Positions 43,337 through 53,500 of a stretch of DNA of 64,000 bases are shown here, in pieces (the stretch's first letter is position 1; every line of letters starts with the position of its first letter). The translations under genes and the position numbers were made by a program. This DNA is from Flagellimonas hadalis (GTDB lineage: Bacteria; Bacteroidota; Bacteroidia; Flavobacteriales; Flavobacteriaceae). Location: positions 62,001 through 126,000 of the forward strand of contig NZ_VNIK02000007.1 in the NCBI RefSeq assembly GCF_007785775.2, given 5' to 3'. The notes under the pieces were generated by a model that saw nothing but the letters and a program-made list of their open reading frames with translations, did no database searches and was not told the origin of the DNA.

Positions 43337-43804
43337 TTATTGATTTTTAAAGTTTTGATATTCTTTTTCGATATAGCGAACCGAATCCATCAGTCCCGGA
43401 CGGGTTGCTATGATACTGTCGCCCGATGGACTTCGGGCAAGGCTATCCATATACAACCGGAACTTTTGGATGCGCCTGTAATCCTGTTTGGATATCGGAG
43501 GGAGCGGTGATTCCATAGCTCCGGATTCCGTAAGATGCCGGGGACTTTTGATCGAGGTTACCGTAAAGGCATTGCCCTTACTTTTTCCCGTGATGGCGTG
43601 TACCCCAAGGTAGATACAGTATCCGCTGGTTAGGCTTACAAAAACGACCAGCGCTATGGTAACTGTCCGCTTTGAAATACGCTTTGTCTTATTCGACATC
43701 CATTTTGCCCATGCTTTTTGCAGCCATTTGTATAAGGCAAATAATCCCAAGACTAAGAGTCCGTTTTTAGGAGCCTCCTTTTTCTGTTTTGCGTTTTGTT
43801 TCAT
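43337..43804 (-). CDS. TraL-like inner-membrane protein
   Basis: A 155-residue protein with a basic N-terminus and one membrane helix (TVTIALVVFVSLTSGYCIYL, about residues 48-67). It occupies the place between traK and traM held by the small TraL protein in CTnDOT, and has the same one-helix form, but is longer (TraL is about 100). The assignment rests on position and topology. Confidence 0.7.
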   Translation of the reverse strand: MKQNAKQKKEAPKNGLLVLGLFALYKWLQKAWAKWMSNKTKRISKRTVTIALVVFVSLTSGYCIYLGVHAITGKSKGNAFTVTSIKSPRHLTESGAMESPLPPISKQDYRRIQKFRLYMDSLARSPSGDSIIATRPGLMDSVRYIEKEYQNFKNQ

Positions 43805-43889
43805 CTGTACAAAGTTTTATAAGCCATTGATTTATATTTGTTTGTATTGATTGGAATTGTCCATTTTTTTTTCAAAAGCCCATTATGGG

Positions 43890-44513
43890 CTAATACCGTC
43901 TGGCGGTCGTTTTCAAATCCTTGTTGGCGATAGTTGCCCAGCGTTCAATCAGAAAACCATGCGCATTGTTATCACTGCGGGACACATTACGCAACGCCCC
44001 TTCGGTAATCAGGCTGCGGGTGGTTATGCTGGTGGGACGGACGATACGCTGGGTAGCATAGCACCGAAATCTATAAGGATATTCATTGATGTCCACCGCT
44101 ACGCTATCCACATGGATAGTTTGGTTAACATTTCCGGAAATAAGCCCGGCATAATACCCGTTCTCCTTCAGGTCATCATAGATCCGTTTGGCACTGCCAT
44201 CCGCCAGGTATAAAGCTTTAGTGATATTCGTTTCAATTGCTTTATCATCCGGGTCAAGGGTAAAGAACAATTGGTGGAAGGTTTTCACATGATCCCGTGC
44301 TTCCACTGGGATATTGTCCTTACGTCCGGCGGAATAGGCTTCCAGTGCCTTGCCATTGGCAAGAATGTAAATCCTGTCCTGCATTTCGGATACCAGACTA
44401 AAACTCTTATATAGGGCAAAGCAGGATAATAGCACTGAGCCTGCAATAATGAGCATGGTAAATCCCCGGATATGCCGAAAAGCCGTATCGATATTTTTCA
44501 TTTTTTTAAACAT
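43890..44513 (-). CDS. traK: Conjugative transfer protein TraK (VirB8-like)
   Basis: A 207-residue protein with an N-terminal membrane helix (about 19-42) and a periplasmic domain. The pattern FKKMKNIDTAFRHIRGFTM and the later ILANGKALEAYSAGRKDNIP and FHQLFFTLDPDD are the TraK signature. Like VirB8 it should nucleate the transfer channel. It lies 18 bases after traJ and 85 bases before the TraL-like gene. Confidence 0.92.
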   Translation of the reverse strand: MFKKMKNIDTAFRHIRGFTMLIIAGSVLLSCFALYKSFSLVSEMQDRIYILANGKALEAYSAGRKDNIPVEARDHVKTFHQLFFTLDPDDKAIETNITKALYLADGSAKRIYDDLKENGYYAGLISGNVNQTIHVDSVAVDINEYPYRFRCYATQRIVRPTSITTRSLITEGALRNVSRSDNNAHGFLIERWATIANKDLKTTARRY

Positions 44514-44531
44514 GATTTCTCCTTTTTGGGG

Positions 44532-45746
44532 TTAAGAATTACCTTTGAGTTTGTCATTCATATAGCCGGAGCCACCGCCATCCGAATTGCCATCCTTGAA
44601 ATAAGGATTGGTTGTACCATTGCTGGCCATACTCTGGGAAATACGACTTGCAGCATTACCCATTGCATCCGCCGCCATGCTGGCTCCGCCTGTAGCTGCT
44701 CCCATAACCGCTCTGGAGGAACTGCTGAAGATACTGGTGACTTTCTGTCCCAAAGCACCACCACCTCCTGCATGGACAATGTAATTGGCTACCGAAGGCA
44801 CGGTAAAGTATCCCACAATGCCAATAATCATAAAGACCAGATACGCCATATCCGTCCGGCTGAAAAAAGTATCCCCGTAATCCTGTACCTGGGCAATGTC
44901 CATTTCCAGCATTTTCTCCTGGATTTTTCCGATAATGCTCCCGAAAATATTGGCTACCGGAAGCCAGAGAAAAATATTGATATAGCGGGCAATCCAAACC
45001 GTCAGGGTATGCTGGAACCCGTCAAAGACGGCAATCCCAAATACCAGCGGCCCCAATATGGCAAGTACCACCAATTGAAAGGTTCGTAGCGTATCGATAC
45101 ATAAGGCTGCGGCTTCAAAGAGTACCCGCAGTACTTCACTCATCCATTCCTTGACCGAATTGCGGAAATTGTAAGAGGCTTTGGACATGGCAAACTTGAT
45201 GTCGTTACCAATCCCTTCAAAAAAGCCTTCATCGGAAGGGCTGGCATTATCATGGGTGTATTTATACCATCGGTCCCGGTCACCGTCACCGCTTTCACCT
45301 ACATACATCTGCCATACATCCGTTTTTTTGATGGCCTCTTCCTTCTTTTCCAAGAGTACCGCAATTGCCCTGTCGGAACCTTCCACCATCGAAGCGGTAG
45401 CGGTCACCGTCGGTTTCATGATCCCGTTGATCAATCCCAAAACGGAAGGGAATATCAGCACACAAAACCCGATGACAAACGGGCGAAAAAGCGGGTAAAA
45501 GTCGATAGGTTCCGCTCTTGACAAATGTCCCCAGACCCTGGAGGCGATATACCACATGGCGGCAAATCCCGCCAGTGCCTGTCCCACACCAATAAGCTGA
45601 CTGCACAGTGGCATCATTTCATCATAGAGTTGTTCCAAAACGCTATGCAAGCCGTTCATCTCACCGGCAATGCCCTGTGCACTGCCCATAAAAGGCAATA
45701 ACAATCCTGTGACCGCCAGCCAGGCGGTTTTTCTATACGTAGCCAT
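44532..45746 (-). CDS. traJ: Conjugative transfer protein TraJ (VirB6-like)
   Basis: A 404-residue protein with a signal peptide (ending near MGSAQ) and at least five membrane helices, most clearly FVIGFCVLIFPSVLGLI, LVVLAILGPLVFGIAVF and MAYLVFMIIGIVGYFTV. The C-terminal part is Ala/Gly/Ser-rich (VMGAATGGASMAADAMGNAA). This is the TraJ type of Bacteroidetes elements, which spans the inner membrane like VirB6. It lies 11 bases after the third TraI-like gene. Confidence 0.9.
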   Translation of the reverse strand: MATYRKTAWLAVTGLLLPFMGSAQGIAGEMNGLHSVLEQLYDEMMPLCSQLIGVGQALAGFAAMWYIASRVWGHLSRAEPIDFYPLFRPFVIGFCVLIFPSVLGLINGIMKPTVTATASMVEGSDRAIAVLLEKKEEAIKKTDVWQMYVGESGDGDRDRWYKYTHDNASPSDEGFFEGIGNDIKFAMSKASYNFRNSVKEWMSEVLRVLFEAAALCIDTLRTFQLVVLAILGPLVFGIAVFDGFQHTLTVWIARYINIFLWLPVANIFGSIIGKIQEKMLEMDIAQVQDYGDTFFSRTDMAYLVFMIIGIVGYFTVPSVANYIVHAGGGGALGQKVTSIFSSSSRAVMGAATGGASMAADAMGNAASRISQSMASNGTTNPYFKDGNSDGGGSGYMNDKLKGNS

Positions 45747-45757
45747 ACTATTGATTT

Positions 45758-46396
45758 TTAGTTATTTATCCCATAGCTATTGCGAATGGTCTGGGCATCA
45801 TTTCTTTCTTTTGCCCTTTGCACCGCAAGAATGGTCGTGTTATTGTTAAAGTGTCTGAGGAACATTAGTTTGTCCTGCATATCGGCATAGATCCGGTCAA
45901 TAGCCTGTAAACGTTCATCATCACTCATACGGGCTTTCCCTGCTGTGATAATGACCAGTAATTCATCGAGGTTACGCAGGCTTTCATCAAAGAGATGGTC
46001 GTACACCCGTCCTAGATACGCCAGTTCCTGCGGATTGAAATTCCCGTCACTTTGAAACCGGTCATACGCATCCCGGTATTCCCTGACCAGTATTATCTGG
46101 TAGTTTACAATATCACCTACACGTTTGTAATTGCGAATGGTGGGGCTTACTTCCATCAGCCCGTCCAAAAAAGCTTTGTGCAGGCTAAAGTTCCCTTCCG
46201 ATATATCCTTGATGGTATTGTAACCCCCTTCCAATATCTGGTAGCCTTTTTTCATGTCGCTCAATATCTGCTTGAACTGGGTCAGTTTTTCTACATTGAG
46301 CAAGAGCTGTTGTATCTCTGCGGATTGCGCTGATGCCCTGAAAGAGCAGAAGAGCCCGCAGATCACAAGTCCTATAAGTATTCCTGTTTTTTTCAT
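45758..46396 (-). CDS. TraI-like exported transfer protein (paralogue 3)
   Basis: A 212-residue exported helical protein (signal peptide ending near ASAQS). The body is KLTQFKQILSDMKKGYQILE, then NYQIILVREYRDAYDRFQS and LFDESLRNLDELLVIITAG, the same plan as its two neighbours. Proteins of this plan are sometimes labelled TerB-family in databases, but the position in the transfer operon points to a VirB5-like role. It overlaps the middle paralogue by 4 bases. Confidence 0.8.
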   Translation of the reverse strand: MKKTGILIGLVICGLFCSFRASAQSAEIQQLLLNVEKLTQFKQILSDMKKGYQILEGGYNTIKDISEGNFSLHKAFLDGLMEVSPTIRNYKRVGDIVNYQIILVREYRDAYDRFQSDGNFNPQELAYLGRVYDHLFDESLRNLDELLVIITAGKARMSDDERLQAIDRIYADMQDKLMFLRHFNNNTTILAVQRAKERNDAQTIRNSYGINN

Positions 46397-47049
46397 GGGT
46401 TTTCGTTTTGAAGGTTCCTGAGTGTTTTGCCGTATTGTACTTCATGGTATTCCCTGATCCGAACGGCTGCCATGACCTTGGCTTCATTGCCGAAACTTTG
46501 GGAGAAGGTGTAATTGTCCTGCATCCGCAGGTAAAGCTTATCGATACGCTTCATGCGCTCATTATCTTCCATTTGCAATTCGGCATCCGTGGTTATTGCA
46601 ATAAGTTCATCCAGTGCCTGTTCACAATCCTCCAAGAGCCGGGTAAAAACCCGCCCGATATAGTTGAGTTCTGCTTCGGTAAAAGCATCGCTATCGTCAA
46701 GTTGTCCGTAGGTTTGCCCGTAATCCTGAACAATGCGTATTTCAAGGGCAATAATGTCTGCTACCTTTGCATAGTTTCTGATTTCAGGGTTGACCGTACT
46801 TAAGGAATTTATAAAATCACTGTGCAGATCAAATTCCCCTTGGGTAAACCCGCCGATGGTGTTCAAACCTTCTTTGGCAATACGATAGCCTTTTTGAGCA
46901 TATCCGATATATACCTGTAAAGCGGCTATCTGCTGAAGCAGGTATTTCTTCTGTGTCTTTTTCTGGCGAAACCACTCTGAAAAGGTCTGTGCCTGAACGC
47001 TTCCTGCTGCCAGAAACAGCATGAGTCCTATTAAAATTATCTTTCTCAT
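46393..47049 (-). CDS. TraI-like exported transfer protein (paralogue 2)
   Basis: A 218-residue exported protein with a signal peptide (cut near VQAQT) and the same helical plan: KYLLQQIAALQVYIGYAQKG, then ALEIRIVQDYGQTYGQLDD and LLEDCEQALDELIAITTDA. The three copies share the placement of key aromatic and charged residues but are well diverged, so they probably form a hetero-oligomer rather than backup copies (inference). Confidence 0.8.
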   Translation of the reverse strand: MRKIILIGLMLFLAAGSVQAQTFSEWFRQKKTQKKYLLQQIAALQVYIGYAQKGYRIAKEGLNTIGGFTQGEFDLHSDFINSLSTVNPEIRNYAKVADIIALEIRIVQDYGQTYGQLDDSDAFTEAELNYIGRVFTRLLEDCEQALDELIAITTDAELQMEDNERMKRIDKLYLRMQDNYTFSQSFGNEAKVMAAVRIREYHEVQYGKTLRNLQNENP

Positions 47050-47057
47050 AGTTCGTG

Positions 47058-47747
47058 TTATTGGGGAAGTCCATATAATTTTTTCACGGTTTGCACTTCA
47101 ATGGAAGTCTTTGCCCGGGAAAGGCTCAGCAATACATTTTGCTGATTAAATCGCATCAGGTCATCATAATTGGCATCAACCTGATCGGCGGCATTGTTGA
47201 TGATCTCCAAGCGTTTGGCATCACTCATCGTAGTAGTAAAGGATTGAACGATCAAGGTAATCTGGTCGATGTTGTTCAGGCTCTCTTCCAGGATGCCGGA
47301 GTACACCTGGGACATATATTCAATTTCATCCGTAGTAAAGTGGTCGTCCTGCTGAATGAGCTGCCAGGCATGTTGGTATTCATTGACCAGCCGAACCTGT
47401 TTTTGGGTAATATCCCGGATGCGCTGGTAGTAGGAAATAATCGCCTTTACCTTAGCCAGCTCTTCGTAATACTCCCGGTATTGCTCTTTTTGTTTTTCCG
47501 TCCACTCGGAAATCTCATCCAGTTTGAGCTTGGAAAGCGTGTTTTCCAATGTTTTCTGGGCGTTCTGTAACCAGATGGTCTTGTTCTGTAAACGCTGGAT
47601 TTTTAAATCCACCGCTTTAATTACTTTTTTAATGCCTGCTTTGATGATTTCCAGTATGGCTATCGGGGTGGCATTCGCCTGTTGTACCGGTAGTACCGTA
47701 AAGGAGATACAAAGGGCAAGCAGTAACATTCTTGCATATTTTTTCAT
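47058..47747 (-). CDS. traI: TraI-like exported transfer protein (paralogue 1)
   Basis: A 229-residue exported protein with a signal peptide (cut near QQANA). The mature part has LQRLQNKTIWLQNAQKTL-type helices, then QKQVRLVNEYQHAWQLIQQ and ILEESLNNIDQITLIVQSF. It is the first of three tandem paralogues and is the one most like the TraI of CTnDOT-type elements. It lies 6 bases after traG, so the start codons are coupled. Confidence 0.82.
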   Translation of the reverse strand: MKKYARMLLLALCISFTVLPVQQANATPIAILEIIKAGIKKVIKAVDLKIQRLQNKTIWLQNAQKTLENTLSKLKLDEISEWTEKQKEQYREYYEELAKVKAIISYYQRIRDITQKQVRLVNEYQHAWQLIQQDDHFTTDEIEYMSQVYSGILEESLNNIDQITLIVQSFTTTMSDAKRLEIINNAADQVDANYDDLMRFNQQNVLLSLSRAKTSIEVQTVKKLYGLPQ

Positions 47748-47753
47748 GGTTCA

Positions 47754-50222
47754 TCATTTTTTAAGTTTTAGATCTTCTGCCATTGCGGCAATGCCCTTGC
47801 GGATGTCCCCGCTAAATTTTGCCGCATATTCCATCAGTTTTACCTTTTCAGTCTGCTCAGTGGTATACGCCAGATATTCTTCCACGCTTACTTCAGTGCG
47901 GTACACCTTGCTAAGCATTCCACCCAAACTGATAAATACCTCTTTGTATTTTCGGGCAGGGTCATTGGCTTTATTGACCGACAACACAAGTGCTTTTTCT
48001 TTTTCGGTTAATCCTAAAAGTTCCTGTATCTGATCAAATTTGTTCTGGTACTTGCTCTGGTCGAGCAGTATTTTACAATCGCTGTTATTGATGATCGCCT
48101 GCTTGACCACCGGGGAAGAAATAATATCTTCTACTTCCTGGGTCACCACGATAGCCTCCCCAAAGAATTTCCGTACCGTTTTAAAGAGATATTTGATGTA
48201 TTCCGCAAAGCCTTCTTTCATCAGGGCTTTCCAGGCTTCTTCAATTAAGATCATCTTACGGATGCCTTTCATTTTACGCATCTTGTTGATGAAGACTTCC
48301 ATGATAATGATGGTCACTACCGGAAAGAGGATGGGATGGTCTTTGATATTGTCCAGTTCGAACACGATAAAGCGTTCCTGTAAAAGGTTCAGGTTTTCCG
48401 TAGCATTGAGCAGGTAGTCAAATTCCCCACCCTGATAATACGGGCGGAGTACATACAGGAAATTATCCATATCAAAATCCCGGTCTTTTACCCGATCCTG
48501 TTGAAGAACCGCTACATACTCATCCCGCAGGAATTCATAAAAACTATTGAAACAAGGAAACACCGATGGATTCTTCTCAAGGTGCTGGTAGTATCCTGTA
48601 ATGGCATTGGAAAGCGCTACATACTCGCTGCGTTTAAAGGCTTCATCATCCTTTTTCCAAAGGGCGAGCAGCAGTGTTTTGATACTTTCTTTCTTTTCCG
48701 TGTCCAAGTTGTCACCCTCACCAATAAAGAAAGGATTGAAACGGATCGGGTTTTCTTCACTATAGGTGAAATAGTAGCCGTTTACCATATCACACAAGCC
48801 TTTATAGCTATGTCCTACATCCACCAGTACGATATGCGTTCCCTGCTCGTAATAGCTGCGTACCATGTGATTGGTAAAAAAGGATTTTCCGCTCCCCGAG
48901 GGACCTAGAATAAACTTGTTACGGTTGGTACAAATCCCCATTTTCATAGGTTCATCACTAATGTCCACATGCACGGGTCTGCCCGTCATCCGATCTCCCA
49001 GACGAATACCTACAGGACTTAAGGAAGTACGGTAACCCGTTTCTAGGTTCAGAAAACAGGTTGCCTGCTCGGCAAAGGTGTCAAAGGTGTCGTTCATCGG
49101 AAAGTCAGCAGCATTACCCGGAATACCCGCCCAGAAAATCTGGGGAGCACCGATGGTTTCCTGTTTGGCTACCGCATCCATCTGCGCCAGTGCGGAGGAT
49201 ACTTTGTTTTTCAGGTCTTTGAGTTCTTCCTTATCTTCCGTCCATACCAGTACATTAAAATGGGCTTTTACAGGAAGGCGTTGCTGACTGATGGCTTCAT
49301 TTAAAAAATCATTGGTCGCATCACGCGCAATCATATTTTCCCTGCTATAAGCGGACAGGGATTGCAAGCGCAATCTTTTGGATTCCAGTTTAGTGATCGT
49401 CTTCTGGGCATCCTCGATAAACAGATACTGATTGTAAATATGGTTACAGGGCAGTAGTTGTCCCAGCGTAGAGGCAAAACCGATACTGAACTTGGTTTTG
49501 TCCGTACTGTACTTGTCGTAATTGATGCGACTTCCACAAAGTGCCGGTAGGTCGGCAGCATCCCCCAAGGTATAAAGTTGGCAATGCTTTGAACCTACCT
49601 GTAAGCCTTCCTGGAAATTGATGTCCCCCATTAGATACTGGTCATTGCGCTCGGACAGGTAGCAATACTTTTCAATAATGCCCATTGTGCGTTTGCCGCT
49701 CCAAAGTTCACTTTCCCGTAACCGGGTCAGCTTTACAAAACCGCTGTCTTCCATGATGCGTTTGAACTGACCGGTACTGTCCAGAAAATCCTGTAACAAG
49801 GAGGGCTTCAACGTTTCTTCCGGTACGATGCTTCTGCGTAGCAGGCTGGAATAGGCAGAAGTTGCGGTTTTGCGGTTATCCGGTTTTTTGGTCAGCAGGA
49901 TATAACAGCTATGATCCAGAAAGGGACGTTCATTAAAAAACCGCTCACTTGCCCGGCTTAAAAAACTGGTATCCGCTTTGGTAAAATCAGGTTGATGCCC
50001 GGTTTGCAAAAACCAGTCCTGTTTATGCAGTACACTGAATTTAGGCAATACTTTAATGGCTTTTACCCAGGCCTGATGAAAAGCTTCATATTCCTGATCG
50101 GAAAGGGTAAAGATCTCCGGCAGGTCTGCTTTAAACACCACGGTGACATCGCCTTGTTTGCTCAGGATGCAGTCGTGTTCCACATCCATAATCGGTAATA
50201 GGTCATCCAACATTTTTTCCAT
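47754..50222 (-). CDS. traG: Conjugation ATPase TraG (VirB4-like)
   Basis: An 822-residue ATPase with Walker A GPSGSGKS at residues 440-447, preceded by KFIL, and Walker B MILIEEAWKAL near residue 650. The N-terminal half (VKALRESEL-type segments up to about 420) is the VirB4-like domain found in this family. It should power assembly of the transfer pilus and channel. No coupling-protein ATPase (TraD/VirD4) is in the window. Confidence 0.93.
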   Translation of the reverse strand: MEKMLDDLLPIMDVEHDCILSKQGDVTVVFKADLPEIFTLSDQEYEAFHQAWVKAIKVLPKFSVLHKQDWFLQTGHQPDFTKADTSFLSRASERFFNERPFLDHSCYILLTKKPDNRKTATSAYSSLLRRSIVPEETLKPSLLQDFLDSTGQFKRIMEDSGFVKLTRLRESELWSGKRTMGIIEKYCYLSERNDQYLMGDINFQEGLQVGSKHCQLYTLGDAADLPALCGSRINYDKYSTDKTKFSIGFASTLGQLLPCNHIYNQYLFIEDAQKTITKLESKRLRLQSLSAYSRENMIARDATNDFLNEAISQQRLPVKAHFNVLVWTEDKEELKDLKNKVSSALAQMDAVAKQETIGAPQIFWAGIPGNAADFPMNDTFDTFAEQATCFLNLETGYRTSLSPVGIRLGDRMTGRPVHVDISDEPMKMGICTNRNKFILGPSGSGKSFFTNHMVRSYYEQGTHIVLVDVGHSYKGLCDMVNGYYFTYSEENPIRFNPFFIGEGDNLDTEKKESIKTLLLALWKKDDEAFKRSEYVALSNAITGYYQHLEKNPSVFPCFNSFYEFLRDEYVAVLQQDRVKDRDFDMDNFLYVLRPYYQGGEFDYLLNATENLNLLQERFIVFELDNIKDHPILFPVVTIIIMEVFINKMRKMKGIRKMILIEEAWKALMKEGFAEYIKYLFKTVRKFFGEAIVVTQEVEDIISSPVVKQAIINNSDCKILLDQSKYQNKFDQIQELLGLTEKEKALVLSVNKANDPARKYKEVFISLGGMLSKVYRTEVSVEEYLAYTTEQTEKVKLMEYAAKFSGDIRKGIAAMAEDLKLKK

Positions 50223-50257
50223 TCTTATAGTATTTACCGAGTTGTTACTTAATTTTT

Positions 50258-50572
50258 TTATCGTTTAAAAAAAGCCCTGCGGCTCCTGGAGCGGATTGCT
50301 TTGGGAACCTGTTTTCGTGCCAGGGTTTTCATAAGTCCGTGTTCCCCGTATTGATGGCTCATCCGGTAGATTTTCATCACTAGCAAGGTGCCCGAGCCTA
50401 GAATAACACCGATGCATACCAGTGTGGGCAGGCCGATGATATACATGATGGCAAATACGATGAGCAATCCTACCACACCGCCACCCAAATACCAGATATA
50501 CTGGGCTTTTAATCCCTTAAATTCAATACTGCGGTTGATTCCTTTATTGACCTGATATACACTATTTGCCAT
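50258..50572 (-). CDS. traF: TraF (DUF4133) small inner-membrane transfer protein
   Basis: A 104-residue protein with two close membrane helices (YIWYLGGGVVGLLIVFAIMY and LVCIGVILGSGTLLVMKIY), the DUF4133 layout (VirB3-like). The basic C-terminus ends RSRRAFFKR. It lies 35 bases before traG. Confidence 0.9.
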   Translation of the reverse strand: MANSVYQVNKGINRSIEFKGLKAQYIWYLGGGVVGLLIVFAIMYIIGLPTLVCIGVILGSGTLLVMKIYRMSHQYGEHGLMKTLARKQVPKAIRSRSRRAFFKR

Positions 50573-50591
50573 ATGCTCCTTTTTTTAAATG

Positions 50592-53500
50592 TTACAATCG
50601 CATCCTGCTACGGGGACGCTCCGATGCCGAAGCAGTTACTATAGACTCTTTGGCGGTATGACCGTTTGTCTGATGTTCCCCGAGCTTTATGACCGGGGTT
50701 TGTTCTTCATCCGGTTCATTGGGTTGGTGTTGCTTTAACTGGTTTTCCTGAATTTTAATAGCAATCTGTCGTTCCAGATTAGCAAGTTCTGTTTTCAGCT
50801 CCCGCAGCTCGCTTTCTTTTGTAAAAGGTTTGGTAGTCAGTTTTTCAATCTTGGGAAGCTCGGTTTTCAGATCGGAAAGGTTCCGTTCATACCGCTCTTT
50901 AAGATGCTCCACCCGGTCAATGGCATTTAAAAAATGCCGTGCTGCCAGCTTCGGATTATCCGTATTGGGTAAACCGTTATTGTAGGTGTATTTGATTCCC
51001 TCACTTTCCCTTTGCGCATAGAAACTATTGGAATACCGGTATTTAAACAATCCGTTTTCTTCATAGGCTTCCTGTTGCCTGCGGATGTATAACCGAAAAC
51101 CGTATAGGTTACCAATTTTTTCTTCGTGCTGCCCGGTTGGTGGCTTCCAGTTTTGATACAACTGGATAATGTGCTTGCCTATAGCTTCACTGTCCCGACT
51201 CGCTGTTCCATTCAATTGAATGGGGTTGGCTTTGGTACCTTCTTTGGTCATCTGGAGACGGTCTTTATACACGGCTGCATCGGCGGAGAGCTTTCCGAGT
51301 GTTTTTTTCGTGGAAGCATGATCGTTTTGCAGTTTTTCCAACTGGTTTTTATGACGGGTGAGTTCCCTAAGGTGGGAATGCTTCAGGCTTTCCATTACCG
51401 CCACTTTCTTTTCCAGTTTGCTTTTTTCCAGAAGGGAAGTGTCCCCGGAAAGGATAGCAATGTATTCGGAGAAGTTCATACCGCTTTTTTCATCTACAGC
51501 CCCTTCATCAATGGTACGGACATTGAGTTCGCTGTTCTTCATTTGGGAAATAAACGTCTGCTTGTTTTTAAGCAGGTTGAATTTATAGTTGTCCAGCGAT
51601 TGCTCTACGGCATAGACGAAATTCTGTACCTGATTGCCGTAATGTTCTTTGGCAATACGGTTACCCTGTCTTGCCCCACGGCCGTTGCGTTGTTCCAGTT
51701 CTGAAGGCTTCCAGGGGATGTCCAGGTGATGCATCGCTACCACACGCTCCTGTACATTCAAACCGGTACCCGCTTTTTCCGTACTTCCAAGCAGGATGCG
51801 GATTTCACCCCGGTTCATCTTACGGAAGAGTTCCGGTTTCTTGCGATCCGTCCAGTCGTGGATAAAAGTGACTTCCGTGGCAGGGATATGAAAATCCCTC
51901 ACCAGTTTTTCCTTCAGGGTATCATAAATATTAAACTGATCCGGTTTGGGGGTACCGATATCTGAAAAGACAATCTGCGTACCTTTATGAGGTTGGGTGT
52001 GGTGATAAATTTCAACGATTTTTCTTGCGGCGGTGTTCACCTTGTTATCCGGATGGTCTCCGTATTTCCAATCATCTACCAATCGCATATCCGCTGCCAT
52101 TTTCTTGGCGTAATTGGTTGCAATAAGCATTCGTCCTTTATCTTCTTCCGGGGTCAGCCTGCCACGCCCGATCAGTTCTCCATTACCGGTCTTGGCGAAT
52201 TGCATCAGGTTTTTGATAAATACCGATTGCTCTGGTGTAGGCGGAATATTGACCAGGGTTTCCCTGAGTTCCGGTTTATCCAGGTTGATGTGCCTGGCGG
52301 TTTTGTAATCGGTAATCTCGTTATAGAACAAAGCGAGTTCAGGAACTTTAATAAAATGACGGAAGCGTTCTTTGGCAATGATTTCATTGGTCACACTAAA
52401 CTCAAAGTCCGTGGTTTTACGGGCAAATACCGCTGCCCAGCCGTCAAAATTCTCAATACGCTGGCGTTCCATTTCTTTAGGTCGCAGGTATTTAAAAAGC
52501 AGGTACATTTCCGTCAGGCTGTTGGAAATGGGTGTACCCGATAAGAAGGTCACACAGAGATCGGAATTGAAACGCTCCTGCAAGGTGCGCACGGCAAAAA
52601 GCATGTTAAGCGCCTTTTGGCTGCCTGCCATATTGCCCAATCCGGCCACCCGGTTATGGCGGGTGGTGAAGGTCAGGTTTTTGAACTTATGGGATTCGTC
52701 CACAAACAAATGGTCAACACCCATTTCCTTAAAGTTGATGCCGGTATCTTTCTTTTCTTCAATATCCTTGAGTACCGTTTTTAATTTTCCTTCCAGATTG
52801 TTCTTGCGGATTTCCAGCCCTTTGAGCATTTTTTTGGAAATCGCCCCGCCCAACTCCCTGACGGTATTCAGATCACGCTGGATATGATCCAGTTCCGTCT
52901 GGAAGATTTGTTGCTGCATTTCCGGGGACTGTGGTATTTTACCGAACTGGTCATGGGTAAGGATAATACAATCCCAATTGTTGTTTTTGATTTCATGGAA
53001 TAAGCGTAGCCTTTTAGCCGGGGTAAAATCATTTTGTCCCGGGGACAATATCCGGGCATGGGGATAGGCTTTGCGATAGGTTTCCGCAATTTGATTAACA
53101 TTGGCTTTCAGGGCAAGGATCATCGGTTTTTGGACAATACCGAGCCGTTTCATTTCCTGAGCGGAAACGATCATGGTCAGGGTTTTTCCCAATCCCACTT
53201 CGTGATCGATCAGTGCGCCCCGGTTCTGGATGATGCGCCAGGCAGCATTTTTCTGACTGCTGTACAAATCTTCAATCCCCAAAGCCTTTTTGTCCAGTCC
53301 GGGAAAGTTCAGGTGGCTGCCGTCAAATTCACGGAGCACATAACAATTGAAGGTATCGTTATACAGGTTCTCGATATGCTTTTTATCGGTGTCCGGCAAT
53401 TCTTTGAGCCAGTCTATAAAACCGTTGCGTATCTGGTCGATCTTTTGGTGCGCCAGTTGAATGGCCTCATTATCGGGAACCCGTATGCTTTTGCCATCCC

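Noticed and set aside
45758..46396. Tellurite-resistance (TerB) function for the TraI-like proteins
   Set aside because: The label sometimes used in databases does not fit: signal peptides and transfer-operon placement point to conjugation.
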